DNA from: WANQ01 sp964448055
Lineage (GTDB): Archaea > Thermoproteota > Thermoprotei_A > Sulfolobales > WANQ01
Assembly (NCBI GenBank): GCA_964448055.1
Contig: CAYUVB010000001.1
Coordinates: forward strand, 1 to 64,000
Direction: 5' to 3'
Length of the DNA: 64,000 nt
Shown piece by piece: positions 7,762-16,266 of the stretch. Position 1 is the first letter of the stretch; every line of letters begins with the position of its first letter. The position numbers and the translations under genes are program-made. The notes beneath the pieces were generated by a model, which saw nothing but the letters and a program-made list of their open reading frames with translations, was not told the DNA's origin and searched no databases.

Positions 7762-8934
7762 TCACTTTACATGTATTTCAACTGTATCCTTATCCATTAC
7801 TTCATGGTCAAGGCCTACACGTTCGCCTGGATATTTAGCTGATGGCCCCCATATCTTAGCATACTTAAAGTTCTCTACAAAGCTTGAATGAATAGCCTTT
7901 GCCACATCATATACTGTTGCACCTTTCCGTAGAATTAATGGATGCTCTGAGGGTTTTTCGTGATTAGGTTGTTTTGTGTAGACTCTAATTATCTCTAGAA
8001 CGTCAAATAGTGTTTTACCAACTACATATAGTCCTTCGCCAGTCTTAGCCGAAACAGGAAGAACCGGTATTGTCTTAGGGACAACCTTTCTTATTTTCTC
8101 ATAGATTTTTCGCTTAACTAAATCCATTTTATTAACAAGTATTATGGTGGGCTTATAAGCTATATTACCGAATATTGCTTTCTCAACGTCATCTATTGTT
8201 ACTTCACCGTAAACCTTAACCAATGCATTATATATGCGGTAACTCTTAAGTAGGTTCATAATATCGTTAACTGTGCAATCTATGAGTCTTCCCGATAACG
8301 CTACTCTTATACCACTACCACCTCTACCCTTCTCAATAACAACTCTACCTCGAGGCTTAACAACATGAATATGAGCTTTTCTTAATTCTTCTAATACAAT
8401 TTTCAATTGATGTAGTGGTCTGTTAGCTGCATCAAGTACTATAATTATGCCATCAGCATTGCGAGCTAATCCTAATACCTTTGTACCCCATGCAACTCCA
8501 TCAGCTGCTCCAGGCATTAACGCAGGTGCTTCAATAAGCTGGAATTGTATATCTTCGAACTGAAGCATGCCTGGTACAGGTCTACGAGTAGTATAAGGAT
8601 AGTCAGCTACTTCTACATCAGCATTTGTAAGTCTTCTCAATAATAGACTTTTGCCGACATTCGTTAAACCCAATAGGACTATTTGTGCAGCCCCTTCTTT
8701 CTCTATGAAGAATGTTGGGCCTCTACCACTTGCTCTTCTTCTCCTTCTTTCCTCTTGTTCTTCTCTAAGTTCCCTTAGCCTACGCCTAGCCCAATATAAT
8801 AGATTTTCAGTACCTTTATGTTTCGGTACAGCTGATATGAACTCTTCCAACGCCTTGATCTTCTCTTCGAGGGTCTTAGCTTCCATAACCTTAAGCCATT
8901 TCTCCTTAGCCTCCGGTGGTAGGTTAGCAGGCAC
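7762..8934 (-). CDS. DRG/Obg-type GTPase with TGS domain
   Basis: A 390-residue GTP-binding protein of the DRG family, thought to act on translation or ribosomes. An N-terminal helical HTH-like region (1-75) is followed by a G domain: G1 GLTNVGKS, the DRG-type segment after switch II (GAADGVAWG), G4 NKMD and G5-like VSAKTG. A C-terminal TGS domain (about 320-390) ends with DKDTVEIHVK. The G3 motif, normally DLPG or DTPG, reads EAPA here, so both the Mg-contacting Asp and the switch Gly are replaced. The start is GTG at 8934. Whether it still hydrolyses GTP is open. It is convergent with the Hsp20-like gene. Confidence 0.85.
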   Translation of the reverse strand: MPANLPPEAKEKWLKVMEAKTLEEKIKALEEFISAVPKHKGTENLLYWARRRLRELREEQEERRRRRASGRGPTFFIEKEGAAQIVLLGLTNVGKSLLLRRLTNADVEVADYPYTTRRPVPGMLQFEDIQFQLIEAPALMPGAADGVAWGTKVLGLARNADGIIIVLDAANRPLHQLKIVLEELRKAHIHVVKPRGRVVIEKGRGGSGIRVALSGRLIDCTVNDIMNLLKSYRIYNALVKVYGEVTIDDVEKAIFGNIAYKPTIILVNKMDLVKRKIYEKIRKVVPKTIPVLPVSAKTGEGLYVVGKTLFDVLEIIRVYTKQPNHEKPSEHPLILRKGATVYDVAKAIHSSFVENFKYAKIWGPSAKYPGERVGLDHEVMDKDTVEIHVK

Positions 8935-9032
8935 CTTGTGTCACCCTCCCCCCAGAGGATTCGTCTGTTAGCCTCTCTCTAAGGCTAAAGTAATCTAGGA
9001 AAGTTAATTAGAGTTCACCGTAATGTTTTCCA

Positions 9033-9755
9033 TTAACTTAAATACTCATCTAGTTTTCTAAATCTCGCTTTAGAGATCTTCTTATCTATGTGTACTTGAG
9101 GTAAGTATCTTTTTATTGTACCCCAACTTCTACGAACTATTGGAGGCAAACTTTTTTCAGAAGCAATAGATAATAGCCATTTTATAGTTTTAGGATCTGA
9201 CGGATACCCACTACCTATATCTCCATAAATTTCTGAAAGCTCTTTTATATGTTGATCTCTTAGAACTTTTGCTACTATACTTGCAGTTGAGACGATAATA
9301 TACTTCCTATCGGCATGGTGTTCAGCTACTATTTCACCCTTAAACCCTACCTTACGTATACTTTCAATGAGTTTATGTTTCGACCCAGTTAAATCAATAT
9401 ATATTGCATCAATAGTTTTACAAATACTAATAGCCCTTGCTACTATCTTTGAAACTGCCTCTAGAAATAACTCATTAAGATTCTCATAATCGATGCGTTG
9501 AGGCGGTATTTGCTCAACTATTATTGCTTTAACTAAGGTTTTGATTATAGTATAGAGCTCTTGTCTACGTTGAGGTGTAAGAGTCTTACTATCTCTTACG
9601 CCTATATTCTCTAATAAACCGATTTTATCTTCGGATACACATACACCTACAACAAACATATTTCCTACAAGACTTCCTCTACCAGCTTCATCTATACCTA
9701 ATAATATTCTTACTTTTCTATTATTCGTTACGGGTATAGTAATGCTGTGCTCCAA
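9033..9755 (-). CDS. rnhB: ribonuclease HII
   Basis: A 240-residue type 2 RNase H that removes ribonucleotides and RNA primers from RNA:DNA hybrids. The N-terminal GIDEAGRGSLVG motif supplies the first two acidic residues (Asp-Glu), YIDLTG the third, and the AEHHADRKY block the fourth and the conserved basic residues; IVAKVLRD follows as in the archaeal family. It is the usual archaeal length, with a short basic C-terminus (KKISKARFRKL). Its start overlaps the end of the upstream TIM-barrel gene by 28 nt, so it is in an operon with 9728-10600 and 10588-11127. Confidence 0.95.
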   Translation of the reverse strand: MEHSITIPVTNNRKVRILLGIDEAGRGSLVGNMFVVGVCVSEDKIGLLENIGVRDSKTLTPQRRQELYTIIKTLVKAIIVEQIPPQRIDYENLNELFLEAVSKIVARAISICKTIDAIYIDLTGSKHKLIESIRKVGFKGEIVAEHHADRKYIIVSTASIVAKVLRDQHIKELSEIYGDIGSGYPSDPKTIKWLLSIASEKSLPPIVRRSWGTIKRYLPQVHIDKKISKARFRKLDEYLS

Positions 9756-10600
9756 GTCCTAACCTCTCTTACTGTATTTGATAATTTATCTGGAGTTGCA
9801 TGTTTACCTCCTTCTTCATAAAATACTTCTAGTAGAATATAGTATATCCCTGTTCCTCTTAAGGTCTTTAGCAAGTTCTTTATATTAACATTACTTGTTC
9901 CAGGAGGTAGGTGATCCTCTATGTGGTTATTCTTTATTTTGTAATCATGTAGGTGTAACAGTATTAGCCTATCCTTAAAGGTTGTTGCCCACTGAGATGC
10001 TAGTTCAAGGTAATTTACTTGTTCATGGCTTTTATCTCTCTTGGCTTTACGTGTATATGCTATTACTGCGTGACCTACATCAAAACAGAACTTAGCCTTT
10101 TCTACTCTTTCAGCTATGACTGCTAAATGTTCTAAGAGGCTACAGTACTTTCCTGGGTCATTCTCTATAGTTAAGTATAATGCGTGTTCATAAGCGATAT
10201 CACACAGTTCTTCAGCACTTTTTATAGCAGCTTCCATTACGTCGTTCTCAATGCTTTTATCTATGTCTATTGCTTGAACAGTAGCTAAATGTACATTTAA
10301 ATAGTTTGCCTCTAACCCCGTTGCCACCTCAATTACATTGCGATAAACATCTAAGCTAGCTTTCCTGATGCCTTCAATGGGTGAGGCAAGGGCTATGTCT
10401 CTCCAAGGACCGTGTACCCCTATCTTAAGAGAATAATCCTGTGCAACCTTATGTATAAGTCTTAGTTTTTCCCTATCCTTAAACGGCCATGGGTAGTCTA
10501 GACTTAACTCTATATAGTTGAATCCTGCTCTAAAAACTTGAGCTAATGTATGCTCTATATTCTTATCACCATACCATATGGGGTATCCTACCATAACCAA
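9728..10600 (-). CDS. sugar-phosphate isomerase/epimerase-like TIM-barrel protein
   Basis: A 290-residue AP-endonuclease-2/xylose-isomerase-like TIM barrel. Markers are NYIELSLDYPWPF near the N-terminus, the KIGVHGPWRDI strand, YLNVHLAT, LTIENDPG, KFCFDVGHA and LILLHLHDYK. The Glu, Asp and His residues in these strands are the usual divalent-metal ligands. Members include endonuclease IV and sugar epimerases; this copy lacks the full endonuclease IV ligand set, so a sugar or small-molecule substrate is more likely, but none can be named. It overlaps rnhB (28 nt) downstream and the unknown gene upstream (13 nt). Confidence 0.75.
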   Translation of the reverse strand: MVMVGYPIWYGDKNIEHTLAQVFRAGFNYIELSLDYPWPFKDREKLRLIHKVAQDYSLKIGVHGPWRDIALASPIEGIRKASLDVYRNVIEVATGLEANYLNVHLATVQAIDIDKSIENDVMEAAIKSAEELCDIAYEHALYLTIENDPGKYCSLLEHLAVIAERVEKAKFCFDVGHAVIAYTRKAKRDKSHEQVNYLELASQWATTFKDRLILLHLHDYKIKNNHIEDHLPPGTSNVNIKNLLKTLRGTGIYYILLEVFYEEGGKHATPDKLSNTVREVRTWSTALLYP

Positions 10601-11127
10601 GCTTCATCACTTCTTAACAACTTCCTTAGTGTATCAATATCCGGTACATAGTATGCTTTATCAACGACGTATTGTGGTTTATCCATGCACTCACATTGTA
10701 GTCCTAGAAGACTAGAACCTATGTTAGCGCAATGTCTTACAAAGCCTATTACAGGAACAGCACTAGCCTTAGCTAAGGGGATAAGCCCTTCTAACCCATG
10801 CAATCCCCTAGGTACACATGTACATCCAACATCATAAGCGGTGCCGTCCACAACATTAGGTCTATACAAATATATTAGTACATCAGGATTTGTGTTTACA
10901 TATAAGCCTAGTAGTCTTTCTTCAATATTCTTATCGAACCCGAGAACACGCATGAATACTGTCTGCTTATCGAGTATACCTTTAAGTGAGTCGGCAGTGG
11001 TTCTAGCAAAGGCTTCCTCCGTTAGTACAAATACTTTACCATAGTTAGCAGCGTCCTCTACTAGTAGCCTCAGCGCTTTACTCCATCCTGCTACGATACT
11101 GCCAGCAACTATAGCTATCCTAGTCAA
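10588..11127 (-). CDS. unknown Cys-rich Rossmann-like protein
   Basis: A 179-residue protein I do not recognise. It starts with a beta strand and glycine turn (IAIVAGSIVAG), has alternating strands and helices, and contains two cysteine groups: GCTCVPRG in the middle and HCAN...CECMD near residue 140-150. These could bind a metal or form disulfides. The C-terminus ends with Trp-rich DEAWLW. The first codon is TTG at 11127. It overlaps the TIM-barrel gene by 13 nt and heads the rnhB operon, so the two unknown genes may act together on a sugar or nucleotide. Confidence 0.55.
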   Translation of the reverse strand: MTRIAIVAGSIVAGWSKALRLLVEDAANYGKVFVLTEEAFARTTADSLKGILDKQTVFMRVLGFDKNIEERLLGLYVNTNPDVLIYLYRPNVVDGTAYDVGCTCVPRGLHGLEGLIPLAKASAVPVIGFVRHCANIGSSLLGLQCECMDKPQYVVDKAYYVPDIDTLRKLLRSDEAWLW

Positions 11128-11213
11128 TAGCGATAGCCACCTTACTGCGTCATCTAGCAGTTGTTTAAGAGTTAATAAGTGCTAAGCTTTTAGTTAATAT
11201 TCCTTACTGGTTC

Positions 11214-12198
11214 TCACTTCATTTCTCTTAATAGTAATAGTATCGTATCAGAAGGCTTTTCTAGCTTATCTAGTAATTTCCTCGTATCAATTCTAAACTG
11301 ATCTGGATCTTTTATTATCTTATATAATAGTTTCTCGGCATCATCGATGTTTTTGGGCTTATATAGGGGTAATCCTAAGTCTATTATACATTCATCAACG
11401 TAAAGTTTTCCAGGAAATAAGTTTACTCCAGGAACACCTAGCAAAGCAGCTTCTCTAGCCATAGTACCTCCACCTGTAACAACAGCGATAGCATAATATT
11501 CTAGACTTACTCCATGAACAGGTTCTTGAAGCAATAGTATGTTCTCATAACCTCTAAGCTCCTCCCATTGATCACCGTACCTAGGTAAAGCAACAACCTT
11601 AACATATTTTGAAAGTCTTACTGCTAACTCTGATAAAGTAACACCTTTCTCCTTGGGATAGTATGCAGCATATTTTTCTTCGAGTCTTACGATTATGTAC
11701 TCTTTTTCCTCTAAACCTAGTTCTTCGATTACCTTTTTATTAGGCTTTTGAGTCTTAATCCATTCTAGTTCATCAAAACCGTTGTATTGTATAAGCCTCG
11801 TGCTTGAATAGGTGTAAACCTCTATAGTTTCTCTTGGTATACAATAGGAGAAAACTACGTAGGATGCAAGTGGTAAACTAAGCCTACTAGCAATAACACT
11901 ATGAGGGGAATCGGTTAAAGCTATATAGGGAATACCTAATCCGAATGCCACTCGTGCTGCACTTGGATTAGGATAGGCGATTAAAACATCTATATCTGCT
12001 CCTTCGATCACCTCTACAAGCCTTCTCATACGTTCTAAATCAGCTACAAGCTTACCAACAAGTCTACCGCCACCGTATCCTCCAACAATTAATGGTTTAA
12101 AACCTTGAATCTCAGCAACACGTACAGTATAGTCATAATCCCTAACAGTTAGTAATACTTCATGACCCTTACTCTGTAAGACTTTAGCTAAACTTGTT
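11214..12198 (-). CDS. DUF354-family glycosyltransferase-like protein, N-terminus in gap
   Basis: The visible 327 residues match the DUF354 family (glycosyltransferase GT-B-like fold). The first seen strand is SLAKVLQSKGHEVLLTVRDYDYT, shortened at the 5' end by the N gap; about 15-20 residues are probably missing. Further landmarks are IDVLIAYPNPSAARVAFGLGIPYIALTDSPHS, and the C-terminal sugar-nucleotide-type GGGTMAREAALLGVPGVN block (about 80 residues from the end). The family is common in archaea and often sits with surface polysaccharide genes, but no such genes are nearby here. Stop at 11214. The promoter and start are not visible. Confidence 0.8.
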
Positions 12199-12298
12199 NN
12201 NNNNNNNNNNNNNNNNNNNNNNNNNNNNNNNNNNNNNNNNNNNNNNNNNNNNNNNNNNNNNNNNNNNNNNNNNNNNNNNNNNNNNNNNNNNNNNNNNN
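12199..12298. other. assembly gap, 100 N
   Basis: Exactly 100 N, a placeholder length. It removes the start of the DUF354 gene on the minus strand and the start of the fragment at 12299 on the plus strand. Unlike the gaps at 19577 and 45336, its flanks show no duplicated sequence, so the real gap size is unknown. Confidence 0.99.
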
Positions 12299-12451
12299 TA
12301 CAAGAATACAATCATGGAACACTTGGATGATCTTAAGAATATTGCTAGATACATAGTATCAGAAATAACAAGTAGAGGCATTAAAGTAGTAGACAGAATA
12401 AGAGAATCTGAACTAGATATAATGGATGCATTAGAGGAAAGTGAAGAATAA
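12299..12451 (+). CDS. C-terminal fragment of an unknown plus-strand gene
   Basis: An open frame runs out of the gap for 50 codons to the TAA at 12449-12451. It is charged and helical (MEHLDDLKNIARYIV, DRIRESELDIMDALEE), with codon use like the chromosome. No family is recognised; the full length is unknown because the 5' part lies in the gap. It would be divergent from the DUF354 gene, with both promoters inside the gap. Confidence 0.4.
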   Translation, partial: YKNTIMEHLDDLKNIARYIVSEITSRGIKVVDRIRESELDIMDALEESEE

Positions 12452-12495
12452 ATAAGATCATGGAGACGATATTGCTATCCAAAACGACTATATAG

Positions 12496-12627
12496 CTAAA
12501 AATTGAGAAATACATTGAACACTCCACCAAGACCTACAATAATGTACTCGCTAATTAGATCTAAATTACCGTCACGAATTATCACCTTCTTAACAGCATC
12601 CAACAAGTATTGAGGACATCTAAACAA
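12496..12627 (-). CDS. short open frame after the broken methyltransferase
   Basis: A minus-strand frame ends at TAG 12496-12498 and is open upstream to about 12710, overlapping the methyltransferase stop, but has no ATG or GTG before its middle; the only usable early start is TTG at 12627 (43 residues). The translation (LLDAVKKVIIRDGNLDL, then a hydrophobic VGLGGVFNVF tail) reads like coding sequence. It may be the 3' remnant of a gene or a small protein. No family is recognised. Confidence 0.2.
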   Translation of the reverse strand: MFRCPQYLLDAVKKVIIRDGNLDLISEYIIVGLGGVFNVFLNF

Positions 12628-12677
12628 CGCTATACACTCCTTAACATAGTCTTTAATAGTTATGCTCGTTAGACTAA

Positions 12678-13457
12678 TTATTTTACTGCTACGAGTATAA
12701 GTCTCCCAGCTTGTTTAGGGTCTTCTATGAGGTTGTAGTCCCCATATGTTTTCGTCTTCTTAAATCCTGCTATTCTAGAGTATAATTTCAGCTCATTAGC
12801 AGTATATAGTCTTAGCTTATGCAGGTCAAAGAACATATCCATTCTGCCGTTATGGTCTACTATTAGTGTTCTCTCCCACTCTAATAGAGGTGCTACAGTA
12901 TTTTCTAACCACCTAACATCTATGATTAATATGTTCACATTATCTTCATGTACTCGCCATACATTAGTTACTGGTCCTTGTAATAATTTATCTAATCTAT
13001 GAAAAGGATTAGGTACATCAGCAATAAATACTCCACCTTTCCTTAAGCTATTGTATACTCCTTTAAGAGTATTCATTATGTCCTCATCACTTAAGTTTTA
13101 ACCTAGGCTTGAAAAGAAACATGTTACGGCATCAAACTCCTCGTTAAAGTCTAGCTTTCTCATGTCACCTAACTTGAATACGACATCAATTCTCATTTTC
13201 TTAGCTTTTTCGCGAGCTATTTCAAGCATTTGAGGACTAGCATCTAATCCTACAACCCTATATCCTCTTCGTGCAAGCTCTATTGTAGGTCCACCGGTCC
13301 CGCAAGCAATATCCAGTATTTCTTTGACTTCTCTTTCTGCTTCTTGTCTGAATACTCTTTCTACAAAGTCTATAATCTTAGGTATCTTCTGTATCAAGTA
13401 ATCACGGTAGATTACATCATAGTACCTAGCATACTTAGTGTAAAGAGGAGAGACCAT
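12678..13457 (-). pseudogene. class I SAM-dependent methyltransferase broken by in-frame TAA
   Basis: Two frames in the same phase make one methyltransferase of about 259 codons. The N-terminal part (13457-13101) has the SAM-binding motif ILDIACGTGGPT, the acidic GLDASPQML loop and VFKLGDMRKLDF; it stops after CFFSSLG at a TAA (13098-13100). Seven in-frame codons later the second part continues with NTLKGVYNSLRKGG and runs to VAVK. In homologues the position after SSLG is normally Tyr (TAT/TAC), so a single base change would create this TAA. It is either a real nonsense mutation or a base-calling error; the rest of the frame is intact. The substrate is unknown. Confidence 0.8.
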
Positions 13458-13573
13458 AAGCTAAGCCTCACATATTTTTAATCATTTTGGTACACTTTGG
13501 GAAGATGTTTTAGCTCTAGGTGCGAAATAAAACTATATGGCTCAAAATTATGTAATACTTAATTGGCTCCAAC

Positions 13574-13866
13574 ATGAGATCCTCTAGAGCTCCAAAGGTG
13601 GTTGCTGTGCCCATAGAAGCGGAGTTCTATGCTCGTGACCCTGCTATCGTGGCAAGGGAGTTGCTTGGTATGGATATTGTAAGGGTTGTTGATGAGGAGA
13701 TCCTTGTATGTAGGATTGTGGAGACCGAGGCTTACTACGGCGTTGAGGATCCTGCTTCGAGAGCGAGGAGAGGCGGCGATCTAAGGGATGCACTCTATAA
13801 CGGTGTTGGGATAGCTATAGTCTATGGTATGCATAGACAATGGCTCTTTAACGTAGCTGCACATCC
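13574..13866 (+). CDS. 3-methyladenine DNA glycosylase (AAG/MPG type), C-terminus in gap
   Basis: 98 visible codons of an alkyladenine-type DNA glycosylase. Landmarks are the FYARDPAIVARELLGMDIV opening, the conserved CRIVETEAYYG motif with the catalytic-region Glu, and the YGMHRQWLFNV block (MPG proteins have YG.. .. NV.). About half of the usual 190-200 residues are lost in the gap. Sequence after the gap does not continue the fold convincingly in any frame. Codon use is GC-richer than its neighbours (GTG, GAG and CTC preferred), so it may be transferred, or come from a different contig population. Confidence 0.75.
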
Positions 13867-13966
13867 NNNNNNNNNNNNNNNNNNNNNNNNNNNNNNNNNN
13901 NNNNNNNNNNNNNNNNNNNNNNNNNNNNNNNNNNNNNNNNNNNNNNNNNNNNNNNNNNNNNNNNNN
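13867..13966. other. assembly gap, 100 N
   Basis: Exactly 100 N. It truncates the glycosylase gene. No 55-base duplication flanks it. The 190 bases after the gap (13967-14159) hold short frames on both strands but nothing with family support. Confidence 0.99.
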
Positions 13967-14159
13967 CTCATCGTTCTATAAGGGTGTCCAGCCGCTATTC
14001 CTCTCCCATGGGAAGCAGGGTTTCCATGGAAGAGGAATATTTTGTATTCATATTTTTCAAGGAGAAGCATCGATAATAAAGTTGAATTCTTCTAAGATAT
14101 GATATAAAAATCAGCACCAGAAACCTTCATCATTGTTCAGCATATCTAGCCTTCATCAA

Positions 14160-14351
14160 CTATACTAGTCCTAGGTTTTCTAAGGCTATAAGTATTGTCT
14201 TCAACAACAATAGTAAACACAATATGATTGTAGCATAGAATAGGGGTTTTCTCCACCAGTTACTCTTTGAAATCATGCCACCTACTATTAAGGCTAATGT
14301 TATAATAAATGATGCTATTAAAGTTATGTCTATTACACTCATAGAATTCAT
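14160..14351 (-). CDS. small membrane protein with two transmembrane segments
   Basis: A 63-residue frame with two hydrophobic segments (about 7-27 and 37-57) joined by a basic loop containing SKSNWWRKP, which by the positive-inside rule would face the cytoplasm. It starts at ATG 14351 and is divergent from the phosphohexomutase gene 76 bp away. No family is recognised. Codon use is chromosomal. It may be a real small membrane protein; there is no other support. Confidence 0.45.
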   Translation of the reverse strand: MNSMSVIDITLIASFIITLALIVGGMISKSNWWRKPLFYATIILCLLLLLKTILIALENLGLV

Positions 14352-14427
14352 TAAGCATCTCCTCTTCTTTTCACTAAAGGTTATTTTCCAGACTTACTTT
14401 ATGAATTATTTGTTGAGGCTGATTACC

Positions 14428-15804
14428 GTGAGAAGGTTATTTGGTACGGATGGTGTTCGTGGAGTAATCAATAAGGAGTTGACTGTAGACTTTGTGGTTA
14501 AACTAGCATATGCTATTGGAACGTATTTTGGTGAAGGTAGTCGTATACTTGTAGGTAGGGATATAAGACTTGGTGGAGAAATATTCCTTAGGGCAGTTGA
14601 AGCCGGGCTTGTAGGAGCTGGTTGCAAGGTTTATGAAGCTGGATTAATAACAACTCCTGGTTTACAATACAATGTTGGTTATAAGGGATTCGATGGCGGC
14701 GTAATGGTTACTGCGAGCCATAATCCACCAGAGTATAATGGTATTAAGGTTATAGATGCTGATGGAATAGAAATTCCCAGAAAGGCTGAAGAGGAAATAG
14801 AGGAAATATTCTTTGAGCAAAGGTTTAGGCCTGCAAATATATTGCTTTTAGCTAGTAGTGTTGAGAAGGAACCTAATGTCATAGATGATTACATCAAGGC
14901 TATAATAGGACTCGTTGATAAAGCCGAGATAAGTAAGAGAAGGTTTAAGGTATTAGTGGATCCAGCAAATAGTGTTGCAGCTCTTACTACTACAAGAGTT
15001 GTGAGAGAACTTGGAGGTAAAGTATATACGCTAAATGGTCATTTAGATCCATTATTCCCTGGTAGACACCCAGAACCTACTGTTGAGAGCTTACGTGAAA
15101 CAGCAATAGTAGCTAGGACTCTGGAGGTAGACTTCGCTGTAGGACATGACGCAGATGGTGATAGAGCGATAGTTATAGATGATAAGGGACGAATACATTG
15201 GGGCGATCGTAGTGCAACATTACTGGTAGAACATCTAGTATACAAACATCCTGAAGAGCCTAAGAAGGTCTATACGGCTGTTTCATCAAGTACATTAGTT
15301 GAAGAGTACCTAAGAAAACATGGAGTAGAAGTTGTATGGACCTGTGTAGGCAGTCCAATAATTGCTAGAGAAATAGTTAAAGGTGGAGGATTAGCTGGGT
15401 TTGAGGAAAATGGAGGGTTCATGTATCCTAAACTCCTACCAGTACGAGATGGTGCCATGAAAACTGCGTTAATAATGGAGATGCTAGCATATGAAAGAAT
15501 AAAGCTATCTGAAATGTTTGATAGGCTTCCTAAATACTACCCTGTAAAAACTAAGGTCCCAATGCGTAGAGAAATAGCATTAAAGGTTGTAGAAAAAGTT
15601 AAGGAAATCTATGCAGGCCGAAGAATGATAACAATAGATGGTGTAAAGGTGATAGGCAACGATTACTGGTTCCTTGTTAGACCAAGTGGTACAGAACCCC
15701 TACTAAGAGTAATGGTTGAAGCAAAAGATAGGGAGAAAGCAGAAGAACTAGCCCAACAACTAGTAAAAATAGCTAAGGAGGTGGCATCAGAACATGAAGT
15801 ATAG
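14428..15804 (+). CDS. glmM: phosphohexomutase (phosphoglucosamine/phosphoglucomutase family)
   Basis: An alpha-D-phosphohexomutase of 458 residues from GTG 14428. The protein then begins RRLFGTDGVRG, as in the GlmM family; an upstream ATG at 14401 adds nine residues with no conservation. The phosphoserine is Ser97 in TASHNPP, the Mg-binding loop is DADGDRA (241-247), the sugar-specificity loop is GFEENGGFM, and the phosphate-binding loop is RPSGTEPLLRV near the C-terminus. It interconverts hexose-1- and -6-phosphates, probably glucosamine and/or glucose/mannose; archaeal members are often bifunctional. It overlaps the Trm112-like gene by 11 nt. Confidence 0.92.
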   Translation: MRRLFGTDGVRGVINKELTVDFVVKLAYAIGTYFGEGSRILVGRDIRLGGEIFLRAVEAGLVGAGCKVYEAGLITTPGLQYNVGYKGFDGGVMVTASHNPPEYNGIKVIDADGIEIPRKAEEEIEEIFFEQRFRPANILLLASSVEKEPNVIDDYIKAIIGLVDKAEISKRRFKVLVDPANSVAALTTTRVVRELGGKVYTLNGHLDPLFPGRHPEPTVESLRETAIVARTLEVDFAVGHDADGDRAIVIDDKGRIHWGDRSATLLVEHLVYKHPEEPKKVYTAVSSSTLVEEYLRKHGVEVVWTCVGSPIIAREIVKGGGLAGFEENGGFMYPKLLPVRDGAMKTALIMEMLAYERIKLSEMFDRLPKYYPVKTKVPMRREIALKVVEKVKEIYAGRRMITIDGVKVIGNDYWFLVRPSGTEPLLRVMVEAKDREKAEELAQQLVKIAKEVASEHEV

Positions 15805-16183
15805 GCTAATGGACATTCTTGCATGTCCTGAATGTAAGCATTTCCCATTGAACCTTATAGTTATCGAGAGAGAAGAATATGAACGAAAATTAGATATTAA
15901 GAAGCCGTTTTGTGAATTGTATTGTTCCTACCTAGGGAAGAAAATTGAAGAACTAAAAGAAGAAGCACCATGTGATGAGTGTATAAGATATGAGATAGTA
16001 ACAGGTGTAATCTACTGTCCTAATTGTGGAAGATGGTATCCAATAATAAAGAGTATACCAAGGATGTTACCAGATAAGCATAGGAGGAAAAAGGAGGATA
16101 TATCTTTCCTCGAAAAATACAAGGATAGATTACCAAGAGAAATAGTATATGAGGGTAAACCCTATAATCTATCCGAGAGATAA
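15794..16183 (+). CDS. Trm112-like zinc-ribbon protein
   Basis: A 129-residue protein with the Trm112 layout: N-terminal MDILACPECKHFPL with the first Cys pair, an inserted helical region, and a C-terminal YCPNCGRWYPI with the second Cys pair followed by IKSIPRMLP. Trm112 is the partner that stabilises several RNA- and protein-modifying methyltransferases in eukaryotes and archaea. Extra cysteines in the insert (CELYCSYL, CDECIRY) could form a second metal site, which is larger than the minimal 60-70-residue archaeal form. The gene overlaps the phosphomutase by 11 nt. Confidence 0.75.
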   Translation: MKYRLMDILACPECKHFPLNLIVIEREEYERKLDIKKPFCELYCSYLGKKIEELKEEAPCDECIRYEIVTGVIYCPNCGRWYPIIKSIPRMLPDKHRRKKEDISFLEKYKDRLPREIVYEGKPYNLSER

Positions 16184-16266
16184 CAATTCATATAAGCGGA
16201 GCCCTTTTTACCCTAAAAAACCATATCTAACCACCAGAACTTAAGACAAGGTGGTGTAATAAAATC

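Noticed and set aside
13098..13100. TAA in the methyltransferase as a recoded codon
   Set aside because: No known archaeal recoding uses TAA; nonsense mutation or sequencing error is simpler.
13822..14070. Minus-strand frame through the N gap
   Set aside because: It is open only because N codons do not count as stops; the real codons on either side show no family features.
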